NCBI RefSeq assembly: GCF_004359215.1
Contig: NC_090618.1
Coordinates: forward strand, 2,256,293 to 2,298,117
Source of the DNA: Bremia lactucae
Taxonomy: Eukaryota; Oomycota; Peronosporomycetes; Peronosporales; Peronosporaceae
DNA length: 41,825 nt
Direction: 5' to 3'
The notes under the pieces were generated by a model. That model was not told the origin of the DNA. It did no database searches and saw only the letters and a list, made by a program, of their open reading frames with translations. The position numbers were made by a program, and so were the translations under genes. Shown in pieces: positions 1-8,925 of this stretch; the stretch's first letter is position 1, and each line of letters begins with the position of its first letter.

Positions 1-330
1 AGAAAGGTGCCGTCGACGATGGAAGAGGCAATCCAAATTGCCTTAGTTGAGGAGCAATCCTACAACAGTGCCTCGGCGACAGCTTGGTATAAGCCGTCGG
101 CCGAGAGGACAGATGCCACTCCTATGGAGTTGGGCAATGCAGACGTGGTCTGTTTTAAATGCGGCAAGCGCGGCCATATGATGGCTCGCTGCTATGCCAG
201 GGTCCCTGCTGGGGCAAAAATGCCCAGCAAGAGGGCTCCCTTCCCAAAGGGCGATGGCAAGAACCAGCGTGCGAGACGCATGAGTTCTGCATCGACCACT
301 GAGGGGTCGGGAAATGCAGGAGCGCAGTAG
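1..330 (+). pseudogene. Ty3/gypsy gag C-terminal fragment with CCHC zinc knuckle
   Basis: The reading frame is open from the first base to a TAG at 328-330, so this is the 3' part of a gag gene that begins outside the window. It carries a nucleocapsid zinc knuckle C-x2-C-x4-H-x4-C (CFKC...H...C) at about 151-192, followed by a basic, serine-rich tail. Such knuckles bind the element's RNA during packaging. The related ORF at 30635-31327 has lost the histidine. The downstream protease and pol tail show that the element as a whole is a deleted remnant. Confidence 0.8.
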
Positions 331-493
331 GGGCGGGATGCCCTACTGACGCGGACTCTAAAATTTACCCCTAAGTTCAGAGTTGTGGAACAAAGAGGTA
401 GCATAGTCCCTGAGGTCTCGAAATTTCGGACCTCAAGCCTGCTGGTCTATAGCGCTCATGAAAATGGCTATGACCAGGTGATGACCTCTCCTA

Positions 494-718
494 GTGGATT
501 CGGTTGCATCCCAAAATTTTGTGAAACTTGCGGCTCTAAGAAAGAGGCCGGCGATGTTTGAAACGCTTTGCCAGGATAGTAAGCGAGAAGAGGCGCTCTA
601 CTTAGACACACACCCTAGCACAGCAAGGAAGCGGTTTAACTGCTACTCTTGCGTGCAGCGAGGTAGTTGTGGTGGGCGCGTAAGCGACCTCACCCAACAC
701 ACTAAGTACTCTGGTTAA
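494..718 (+). pseudogene. Retropepsin start fused to a pol C-terminal tail (deleted gypsy element)
   Basis: The frame contains the retropepsin active-site region, here D-S-V-A-S, followed by QNFVKLAALRKRP. The second copy at 31491 reads D-S-G-A-S, so a G-to-T change at 504 replaced the near-invariant glycine. After about 35 residues the protease sequence stops and passes in frame into a basic, cysteine-containing segment ending at TAA 716-718. This resembles a gypsy polyprotein terminus. No reverse transcriptase, RNase H or integrase lies between, so this is an internally deleted, non-autonomous derivative. The exact deletion joint is inferred to be near 599. Confidence 0.7.
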
Positions 719-719
719 G

Positions 720-1096
720 TGTCGTCATGGGAGCGGTAATCCGTCTCCTCTGCGCACTTACCAAGTAGGAAGTAGTTTTCAGACTGATTTATATTTAATA
801 GAATTCAATATAAATACCTATTTTTACCAATTAATATGTCATCTCTATAGATAACGATTAATATGTATTGCGAGCGAATCTTTCTAGATACCACGCGTAA
901 CGGGTGACGCTAGCCGTCATCCCTCCTAATGAGAATGCACCCATGTGCATCACATACACAAGGGTTGGCCACAAATGTGCACCACACCCGAGTGCTGGGT
1001 CTAATTACCATTATTTAGTAATTGACCATCTTCTTAAGTACACCAAGTGTACTTAACGGGGACTGTGTAACATTAAAGCAACTTTAGCCCGTTACA
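720..1096 (+). repeat. LTR-like repeat, family B (copy 1)
   Basis: The segment begins TGTCGTCA and ends CGTTACA. It recurs nearly identically at 31717-32093 and in diverged form at 24319-24693, where it precedes a gag start. In copies 1 and 2 it follows a pol-like terminus, so presence on both sides of coding sequence fits an LTR. The 5' limit is uncertain because the diverged copy shares a few bases upstream, and no polypurine tract precedes it. Confidence 0.55.
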
Positions 1097-1109
1097 ACGA
1101 TCGACACCC

Positions 1110-1229
1110 CGCATGAGTTGATTCTTCATGCGATGGAATTTAAAATGATGGTTCTGACCGATCAACATCATTTTAAAATAAAGTGGTCACATAGTGACCA
1201 CTCCATCTAATTACAATCAGAGTGATTGT
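1110..1229 (+). other. Cluster of four consecutive perfect stem-loops upstream of the polypurine tract
   Basis: Four perfect inverted repeats follow one another: 7-bp arms at 1110-1116/1126-1132, 12-bp arms at 1139-1150/1166-1177, 8-bp arms at 1183-1190/1194-1201 and 7-bp arms at 1213-1219/1223-1229. They lie between LTR-like repeat B and the tract preceding LTR A. The same array is at 32107-32226. A role in RNA packaging, 3'-end formation or as an insertion footprint is possible but not shown. Confidence 0.75.
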
Positions 1230-1233
1230 CATT

Positions 1234-1247
1234 TAAGGGAGGGGTGA
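1234..1247 (+). other. Polypurine tract of an LTR retrotransposon
   Basis: A purine-rich run (AAGGGAGGGG, then TGA) lies directly before the TGTAACGGGG that opens LTR A. This is the usual position of the plus-strand primer used in retrotransposon reverse transcription, and it marks LTR A as the 3' LTR of a former element. Confidence 0.7.
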
Positions 1248-1701
1248 TGTAACGGGGTGTATCGTTACATGAAATTAACATCTAAAGGTTGTAAATTAAT
1301 AAAGTATTTAAAGGGCAGATAATATTTGGAGGATATTACTTTACATAGTAATGTTCAGAATTCTTATCCATAAATAGGTATAGACCATTATATCTATTTA
1401 TTCAGCAGACTAATCAGCTGTAGAGATAAACAAAAGAGAGATTCAGATAAAATAAGATAAGAAATCAGTTGCATGTATTTAGTATTAGTTTATAATTAAG
1501 TTAGAGTTAACAGATGGAAAGAAGAGATACTTAAAATATTAATACAGTTTTCATTTTACCTTCTTTAAATGAGTTGCCTTAAAGAGAAGTATTCCTCTGC
1601 ACGTACTAGTTTACGTGAAATAACGTAAGGCACCACTCGCAACTGAAGCAGTGCGAAGTGGGCTTGTACTGAAGCAGTACAAGTCGTAGTGCCCCATTAC
1701 A
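1248..1701 (+). repeat. LTR family A, 3' LTR (copy 1)
   Basis: The 454-bp segment starts TGTAACGGGG and ends CCCCATTACA, which are imperfect inverted termini with TG...CA ends as expected for an LTR. A polypurine tract precedes it. Near its 3' end are two adjacent hairpins: an imperfect one at 1634-1660, and a 9-bp perfect stem with loop AAG at 1663-1683. Both contain ACTGAAGCAGT. Related LTRs are at 27199-27773 and 32245-32698. Confidence 0.85.
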
Positions 1702-1987
1702 CTCCACGTACACTAGTACGTGCAGAGAGAGACTCCCTTAAAACACTAGCCTTAAAGAGGGTTAAAAGTGAACTGTATTTAGTTTAAGTTCTTCTGTTTC
1801 TATATATTGTTGCTAACTTAATGATATACTAAAAACGAAACATGTAATGAAGTCTTATTTGTCTCTCTCTGCGCGCGTCCAGTCCTGACTGGGCCGCGGA
1901 GCAAGTAGATATAAAGGCCAATATCTACCAATGAATAAGCCTTTCAAATATTACTAAGTGTCAATTTAATGTAACGATACACTTACA
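1702..1987 (-). repeat. LTR fragment in inverted orientation (family A/D relative)
   Basis: Read on the minus strand it starts TGTAAGTGTATCGTTACAT, matching the 5' end of LTRs A and D. It continues through the shared middle (TCCGCGG...GCGCGC, ACTTCATTACATG) to CTCTGCACGTACTAG. It lacks the last roughly 90 bases of LTR A and abuts the 3' end of LTR A tail to tail, creating an inverted repeat. Its outer end is 66 bp upstream of the effector ATG at 2054, so it could supply or disrupt the effector promoter. Confidence 0.75.
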
Positions 1988-2053
1988 TATTTTGGCTTTG
2001 TGAGCCTTCCATTCCTTAAACCACTTCGAGAAATTCGCAAATCTGATCCTGCC

Positions 2054-4591
2054 ATGCATCTCCTTGACGTCGCTATCCTGGCTGGAGTCCTCGTTAAAAT
2101 TGCAGCCACCGCTGAAATAACAATGGATAGCAACACGACCTTGTCACCTTCAGTGCAACCGCTTGAGGCAACAGCCATCGGATATCCAATTACACCACGT
2201 GACAACACCGAGGAGAGGTCATCATTTGCTGAGATTCTCATCTCATTTCTGAGACAGTATGATCACTCTTTCAAATGGAAGCTGCTAGATGAAGCCTATA
2301 TAAAAACCGCAACACTGGACAAAGCTGCTGAGAGAATTGGTCTGAATAAGCTCTGCTTGGTTTTACAGGATGCAATACAAAGTGAAGACAAAATTCGGCG
2401 AAAGCATGCCTTGATTCTACGACTCGAACTTTACACACTTTGGAAGGCACAGGGGCTTCGTGGTGAAGACCTATTTCTGAAACTTGAGCTCCACGAGATA
2501 AATTACAATATTTTAAAGACGCAGCAGTATTTGATTTGGCATGAGTACATGAACATGCTCTCACATGAGAACGTGCTCAAGGCCGAATTTGATATAATCA
2601 CAAGCTTTTACAAGGACAGAAACTCCTGGGCTTCTCTCTTTGGCTTCTCGGAGCATACAAGCAATCCTTTGGTCGCATACTTTTTAAAAGCCACGCTAGA
2701 TTTCTGTATGCTACAAAAAACGCCAGCGGACGATGTCCTCAAACTGCTCAAGGTCAGCAGGAATGATCAAGAACTGTTTAGCGACCCACTACTTCCAATC
2801 TGGACGACATATATACAAAAGTCATCTGGAAGTGCATCTAGCCAAGTGTATAAAAAAGCAATGGACATCTTATCAAAAAGTCGCAGGGTTGGTTCTTTGA
2901 TGAAGTTGCTGCATATGGCGGGCATTGATAAACCCGAAAATGCTCGGTACCTAGATGGCTTGATGCTTTTCTTAATAGACCAGGGAGTTCGCCCAGTTGC
3001 ATTGCTCGTTGGTCTGTTGTCCGAAGATTTTGTAGCCGTGGGATCATACCATCTTTCGATCATGAAAGTTCTGACGACGCCAATTCTGTTTCTTTGGACA
3101 CAGTATGCGCATATGTATTACGGTGCAGACAAAGCAGAGGTGGCAGTAGTACAAATACTATTGAAAGCTATAAGCAAGGAGGAATTGAAAGAAGCAGTCG
3201 AAATAGCGCTAAGAGATATACCTGACGGAACACCAAACAAAGCAGGTTTAGTCAAGATGGAAAAATTACTTACTGAAGACGCGAAGAGTTTAGTTTTCAC
3301 ATCATTGGAGAAATTAGACGGAGTGGACACAGAAGCAGAGCATTTACCAGAAATGGAGACTATGGCAGTGCGATTTTGTTTGAGATCCAAAAAATGGCCA
3401 GTGGAAGCTTTAAGAATGATGACTTTAGATGGTACGAAAGAGCCAATTTTTAATCTTATTTATTCTTTATCAAAGTATTGCCGCACGCGCGAAGGTCTAC
3501 ATACTATTCTTCGTTTTGCGATGGAAGCTGAAGACATTATCACGCGAGATATCGTGTGGCATATAAAACAAGTGCTTTTCAGCAGGTATATTAAATATTC
3601 AAAAACCAGGACGTATGATTTTTTAATCGGCAACGAAATGGACAACATTCTGGATGCCCCGAACTTTGCCTTTTGGCATGAATTTGTGATGTGGCGCGAT
3701 AATCTATCCCTTGATGAAACTATTAAAGCCGAAGTGTCATTCATCCGAGAAACGTACTCTGATGATATTCTCGTCAAGAAGTTTGGCTTTATAGAAATGG
3801 CTAAAATGACCACGGATAGTAGCAAAAGATTCCAAAGCTACGCGAATGCCGTCGTCGAAGTACTGGGCAAGAAGAAGTTCTTGCAACAAATATTAGAGCT
3901 TCTCGAACTCAATGAGGATGGTATGGATCTGTTTACCAATTCCGTGTTCGAGAAACTAGATGTCTCTCTACGCGCACTGAAGATCAATATAGACGTTTTT
4001 GTGGAAATTTACCCAGTCGGCTTGTTGTTTAAAATGCTCTCAGCAGAGAATCCGCCCGAATTGTGTAGAAAACAATATATGACGGACTTGGTAGAGTGGT
4101 TAAAACGCTATCACGCAAGCCCGGCTGCAGTGCTCGTGACGCTGTTAATAGACGAGCCTTTTACTGTGAGCCAACTCACATCAGCGTTGGAGCGAACGAA
4201 ACAGATGCTAAACAGTGAAAATGACAAAAAATTTGTAAAATCGCTGCAAAAGGTTTTGAAATCTATTTCAAAAAAGATTGCGAATAAAAACAAACAATCG
4301 GTGGAGAAAGAGCTGTCGACAAATCTTATGAAGGAGTTCCACACGGTCAGTTTCTTCCAAAATGATTATTGGAAATTGTGGGCTATAACAGTTTTATTAG
4401 AATTTGGCGAAGGTGAACGTTTAAAGAAGCTCTTTGACGCAATGCTTCAAACTTATGGCTCTAAAAGGTTACTGTTTGAGCTTGCACGATCTAAGAACAA
4501 AACATTTCTAGAGATTCCTCTTTTATCGATGAAAAAATGGATGGTGGAAACTTACGCCAAAGATGAACAGCCCTCGATATCCAAATATCTN
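2054..4591 (+). CDS. Secreted WY/LWY-repeat effector-like protein, long form A (3' cut at an assembly join)
   Basis: The frame is open further upstream, but I choose ATG 2054 because it gives a signal-peptide-like N terminus: hydrophobic LLDVAILAGVLV, then IAATA before E21. A T-E-E-R at residues 52-55 resembles the EER motif of oomycete RxLR effectors; a clear RxLR is not seen. The rest is alpha-helical, with tryptophans near residues 75, 162, 250, 348, 541 and 773, spaced roughly 90-100 residues or multiples, as in tandem WY/LWY effectors that act inside plant cells. From about residue 731 this copy diverges from the other two and contains one more W-containing module. The frame breaks at base 'n' 4591, after about 845 residues, so the true end is missing. 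Target and function are unknown. The effector assignment is inferred from architecture. Confidence 0.75.
4591..4591. other. Single ambiguous base at a sequence join
   Basis: The base is 'n'. What follows (from 4592) restarts at the equivalent of 2620 in the same gene, in a different frame from the upstream ORF. The result is a 1973-bp partial repeat. It looks like a closed gap or consensus join between two related gene copies rather than a biological frameshift. Confidence 0.85.
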
Positions 4592-4593
4592 GA

Positions 4594-6348
4594 AACTCCT
4601 GGGCTTCTCTCTTTGGCTTCTCGGAGCATACAAGCAATCCTTTGGTCGCATACTTTTTAAAAGCCACGCTAGATTTCTGTATGCTACAAAAAACGCCAGC
4701 GGACGATGTCCTCAAACTGCTCAAGGTCAGCAGGAATGATCAAGAACTGTTTAGCGACCCACTACTTCCAATCTGGACGACATATATACAAAAGTCATCT
4801 GGAAGTGCATCTAGCCAAGTGTATAAAAAAGCAATGGACATCTTATCAAAAAGTCGCAGGGTTGGTTCTTTGATGAAGTTGCTGCATATGGCGGGCATTG
4901 ATAAACCCGAAAATGCTCGGTACCTAGATGGCTTAATGCTTTTATTAATAGACCAGGGAGTTCGCCCAGTTGCATTGCTCATTGGTCTGCTGTCCGAAGA
5001 TTTTGTAGCCGTGAGATCATACCATCTTTCGATCATGAAAGTTCTGACGACGCCAATTCTAATTCTTTGGACACAGTATGCGCATATGTATTACGGTGCA
5101 GACAAAGCAGAGGTGGCAGTAGTACAAATACTATTGAAAGCTACAAGCAAGGAGGAATTGAAACAAGCAGTCAAAATAGCGCTAAGAGATATACCTGACG
5201 GAACACCAAACAAAGCAGGTTTAGTCAAGATGGAAAAACTACTTACTAAAGACACGAAGAGTTTAGTGGACACATCATTGGAGAAATTAGACGGAGTGGA
5301 CACAGAAGCAGAGCATTTACCAGAAATGAAGACTATGGCAGTGCGATTTTGTTTGAGATCCAAAAAATGGCCAGTGGAAGCTTTAAGAATGATGACTTCA
5401 AACGGTACAAAAGAGCCAATTCGTAATCTTACTTATTCTTTATCAAAGTATCGCCACACGCGCGAAGGTCTACATACTATTCTTCGTTTTGCGATGGAAG
5501 CTGAAGACATTATCACGCGAAATATCGTGTGGCATATAAAACAAGTGCTTTTCCGCAGGTATAGTGGAAATTCAAAGACGAGGACGTATGATTTTTTAAT
5601 CGGCAACGAAATGGACAACATTCTGGATGCCCCGAACTTTGCCATTTGGCATGAATTTGTGATGTGGCGCGATAATCTATCTCTTGATGGAACTATTAAA
5701 GCCGAAGTGTCATTCATCCGATCAACGTACTCTGATGATGTTCTCGTCAAGAAGTTTGGCTTAATAAAAATGGCTAAAATGACCACGGATAGTAGCAAAC
5801 GATTCCAAAGCTACGCGAATGCCGTCATCGAAGTACTGGGCAAGAAGAAGTTCTTGCAACAAATATTAGAGCTTCTCGAACTGAAGGAGGATGGTATGGA
5901 TCTGTTTACCAATTCCGTGTTCGAGAAACTAGATGTCTATCTACGAGCACTGAACATCAATATAGACGTTTTTGCGGAAATTTACCCAGTCGGCACCTTG
6001 TTTAAAATGCTCTCAGCAGAGAATCCGCCCGAATTGTGTAGAAAACAATATATGACAGACTTGGTAGAGTGGTTAAAACGCTATCACGCAAGCCCGGCTG
6101 CAGTGCTCATGACGCTGTCAATAGACGAGCCTTTTACTGTGAGCCAACTCACATCAGCGTTGGAGCGAACGAAACAGATGCTAAACAGTGAAAATGACAA
6201 AAAATTTGTAAAATCGCTGCAAGAGGCTTTGCACCCAAAAAATAAAGACACGAGCAAGAGACCAATTATACTGGATCTTTCGGATGCTCCTGCGGCTGCA
6301 TCGAATCGCCGGAGAAAAATGAATCCGACACTGCGGATCGCCCCTTGA
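4594..6348 (+). CDS. WY/LWY-repeat effector-like protein, short form B (5' truncated)
   Basis: The frame starts right after the ambiguous base and corresponds to effector residues from about 190 on, so signal peptide and N-terminal module are absent. It ends in TGA at 6346-6348. It is closely related to form A but has many replacements. Its C terminus is different: after KFVKSLQ it changes to a short, polar, basic tail (SNRRRKMN near the end) instead of a further helical module. The complete relative of this form is at 33050-35371. The gene is probably full length in the organism and truncated here by the join. Confidence 0.75.
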   Translation, partial: NSWASLFGFSEHTSNPLVAYFLKATLDFCMLQKTPADDVLKLLKVSRNDQELFSDPLLPIWTTYIQKSSGSASSQVYKKAMDILSKSRRVGSLMKLLHMAGIDKPENARYLDGLMLLLIDQGVRPVALLIGLLSEDFVAVRSYHLSIMKVLTTPILILWTQYAHMYYGADKAEVAVVQILLKATSKEELKQAVKIALRDIPDGTPNKAGLVKMEKLLTKDTKSLVDTSLEKLDGVDTEAEHLPEMKTMAVRFCLRSKKWPVEALRMMTSNGTKEPIRNLTYSLSKYRHTREGLHTILRFAMEAEDIITRNIVWHIKQVLFRRYSGNSKTRTYDFLIGNEMDNILDAPNFAIWHEFVMWRDNLSLDGTIKAEVSFIRSTYSDDVLVKKFGLIKMAKMTTDSSKRFQSYANAVIEVLGKKKFLQQILELLELKEDGMDLFTNSVFEKLDVYLRALNINIDVFAEIYPVGTLFKMLSAENPPELCRKQYMTDLVEWLKRYHASPAAVLMTLSIDEPFTVSQLTSALERTKQMLNSENDKKFVKSLQEALHPKNKDTSKRPIILDLSDAPAAASNRRRKMNPTLRIAP

Positions 6349-7149
6349 CAACACTTTTTCGTAGTTCAAAGGAAAAGAATTGAATTTTCACATTCGAAAC
6401 TTCTCAAAAGATTTTGTGAAAATGTTGCATGTTACGGAACGAGTCGGTCTCCACAGATCATATATAGGAAATTCCGGCTTCAGAGAGGCGGAAACTTTTG
6501 CTAATTTGTTTGACGCTACTCCAGTAACGATCGGATGGTTGTGTGTGCCGTGGGTGGATTTAGCTTTTTAGATATTGATTAACAAGCCTTTTAGAACTTA
6601 TTTGATGATCGTAACTCTACAAGTCTGTGGCATTATGGCGTTGTTAATTGAAGTTTCGTACATTCTTGAAAGTAGTCTTGCAAAGGCTTCACCAAGAAGA
6701 CGTTGTAAGAAATACAGCTACAAACGAACATGAACTTCTGCAAATCTGCTTGTGCATGCGAGCATGAACTATGCTTTAGCGTTCCTTTTGTCTTTGGTTG
6801 CATTGCTTAGTTCCTGCATGTGTTGTCTTGTTCCATTCACTACCTCGCACAAAGCTGTGAAGCCGTCAAAGGCGTTGGTTTAGCGTCCGCTACACCACTT
6901 GTGAATTGTATAAAGATTTCTATGTCATAATGCCTACTATTTCCCACCGCCGCGATTTATCTTGTGGTGCGGTGTGCCCCTTCGCGTAGTGACATGGTAA
7001 GAAATATAAGCTTGCTTCAAGCTAATTGGACTTGTCTTTCATGGTTCCACCACACTCATGTCTAATGCGTCGGACTACCCTGCAAGGATTATCAATTTTA
7101 TGATATAGAAAAAAGCAGTGCCTATGCGAACTAATAAAAACTTACACTT
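6349..7149. other. Intergenic, no gene seen
   Basis: This is the 3' flank of the effector. Only a 63-codon frame (6380-6571) without recognisable features occurs. The same sequence is at 35372-36172. Confidence 0.6.
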
Positions 7150-8535
7150 TCAAACTTCTAAATGACCAAGAGAAATGTTGCAGGAAAAATTGATGTCCGA
7201 ATCTCTGGCGTCATGTGCTCCATGTAGGGTATGTATATTGCAAAACCAGCGTTCTCTGAGAGCATTATGAGTAATAATCTGTTTAGAGATAAGACCTTCT
7301 TCAAAACGTCCATTACTGCTTTCGTATGGTGGTTCAAATAATTTTCCAGAAATCCGAGACATGGATTGGTAAACACGTTTTGATCCTTTGTAGTGAGCTG
7401 AAGCAGCTGTGCGATTTCTCTGGCAGCAGCATTTTACCCCATTCTTCCGCGATGCCAACCATGGAAAGTCGTAACAAGCTGTTGGTCGGGGTCAAGTGCG
7501 CAACTTTCGAAAAGCCAAATAGCATCGCCAACGAGTCATTCTTATAACAACCCTCTATAATCTTCTCTTTCTCTGTAATGACCTGGAAAAGTTCAATGTC
7601 AGGGTGCCACACACAACATGTATTCATGCCAAAGCATAAATTGCGGGTGTCTAAAATATACTTTGTCACCTTGTTGAGCTCAAGATCTGAAAAGAGATTC
7701 TCTGGACGTCTTTATGTCCAGGATAAGTAGAAATCAAAATCCAACCACAAATCTTCTCACGGCAAAACTGGACGAGACGAATAACTTATTGGTGTTTGTC
7801 GACAAATTGGGATGCAGCAAAGAACGCCGAAGACGTTGTCACGCGAAATATCTTTCATCGGATGGAAGAAGCGTTATCGAAGCGCAGCGATACTTTGTTG
7901 GCCAGTTTGAATCTCTATCACGGGGGAGGGGTAAGAGTAATCAATCCATTGTCGAGTGCTTGTCCAAGTCTTAATGCCGTGTCAAGTCCTTGCACATTCA
8001 AAAAATTTGCTTCAAAGATTGTCGCGTTTCGTGCACCAATGCGATTTTTCTTTAAGGAGATCTTTTTCAAAACGTCAGTAACTTCTGAATGCGAATAATT
8101 TACAATACATTCCTGCAAGGATTTCAGCAATTCTCACTTCGGCTAAATTTTCAACGTATTAAATCTTCGCACATTGTGGCCAAAGATACGAAAGTGGCGT
8201 CGTCTAGATCATCGCGACAGACACCTTGAGTTCGGTTAAGCTGCAGATTCTTCCGACCACCGAGCGATGAGCAATGCCATCGGCTCCTTTCACAATCTAT
8301 TAATAAGGCCGTAAGCCAAATTTTCAAGTTTTGGGTGATTTTGTAGCAAGTGTTTGAGCTTCCTAATAAATGACCTCTCCTCGGAGAATGCCATAATGAC
8401 CGTAGCTGCGTTAACGCCTTGAGTGTCCTTGAACGAATACGCCAGCGGTGTAAAGGACAAAATGACGTTCAGCTTCATTCTATTGGCGGCCACATATGCA
8501 GCGAGAGCTCCGGCTAGTATACACATCGCCTTCAT
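7150..8535 (-). pseudogene. Decayed secreted effector-like gene (diverged WY/LWY relative)
   Basis: Minus-strand frames in succession look like one broken gene. At 8535 an ATG opens a hydrophobic leader (MKAMCILAGALAAYVAA), followed about 30 residues later by F-S-E-E-R-S-F, similar in placement to the leader and TEER of the intact effector. That frame stops at 8290. Further frames at 8130-7918, 7669-7334 and 7458-7150 continue. The segment around 7500-7600 (E-K-I-I-E-G-C-Y-K, then L-A-M-L-F-G-F) resembles the Y-K/LFGF part of the intact effector's second module. Frameshifts and stops separate the pieces. The relation is by eye and the boundaries are approximate. The copy at 36173-37558 carries the same breaks. 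Confidence 0.5.
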
Positions 8536-8925
8536 TAAAGTCAAGTGATACTTGTTTGAAGTAAATTCTACTTTAACGACTACTTCCTTTTGATAAACGC
8601 TAGATCATCTCTCTCTCTATTCGGCCGCAAAGCCCGACTCCAAGGGCGGCGATTTATTATTCCTTGCGAGCTACATGCAACAATGATGTCAGAGGAAGTC
8701 AAACTCGACGAGCCCAAGAAAATCAAAGGTGTCATTACGCAAAGCTAAGCAAGATAAAGATTGCAGCAACCGTAAGAATTGGCAACACGCCGTTGGTGAT
8801 TCCACGTCAATTCGCTTAAGAATTAAATCAATTGAGGTGGTGAAAATCAGCGCGAGAGACGGAAAATTCTCAAATGATTGATGCGTTAAAGAGGCAGCTC
8901 ACTACTCACAAAGCCATGTCTGCAC

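Noticed and set aside
1110..1232. CRISPR-like array or transcription terminators
   Set aside because: The inverted repeats differ from each other in sequence, there are no spacers, and the context is a eukaryotic retrotransposon.
4591..4660. Biological frameshift or truncation of the effector
   Set aside because: The break coincides with an ambiguous base and the sequence restarts at an earlier point of the same gene, so a join is a simpler explanation.
7326..8098. Plus-strand frames (73-100 codons) as genes
   Set aside because: They overlap the minus-strand effector pseudogene and show no recognisable feature.
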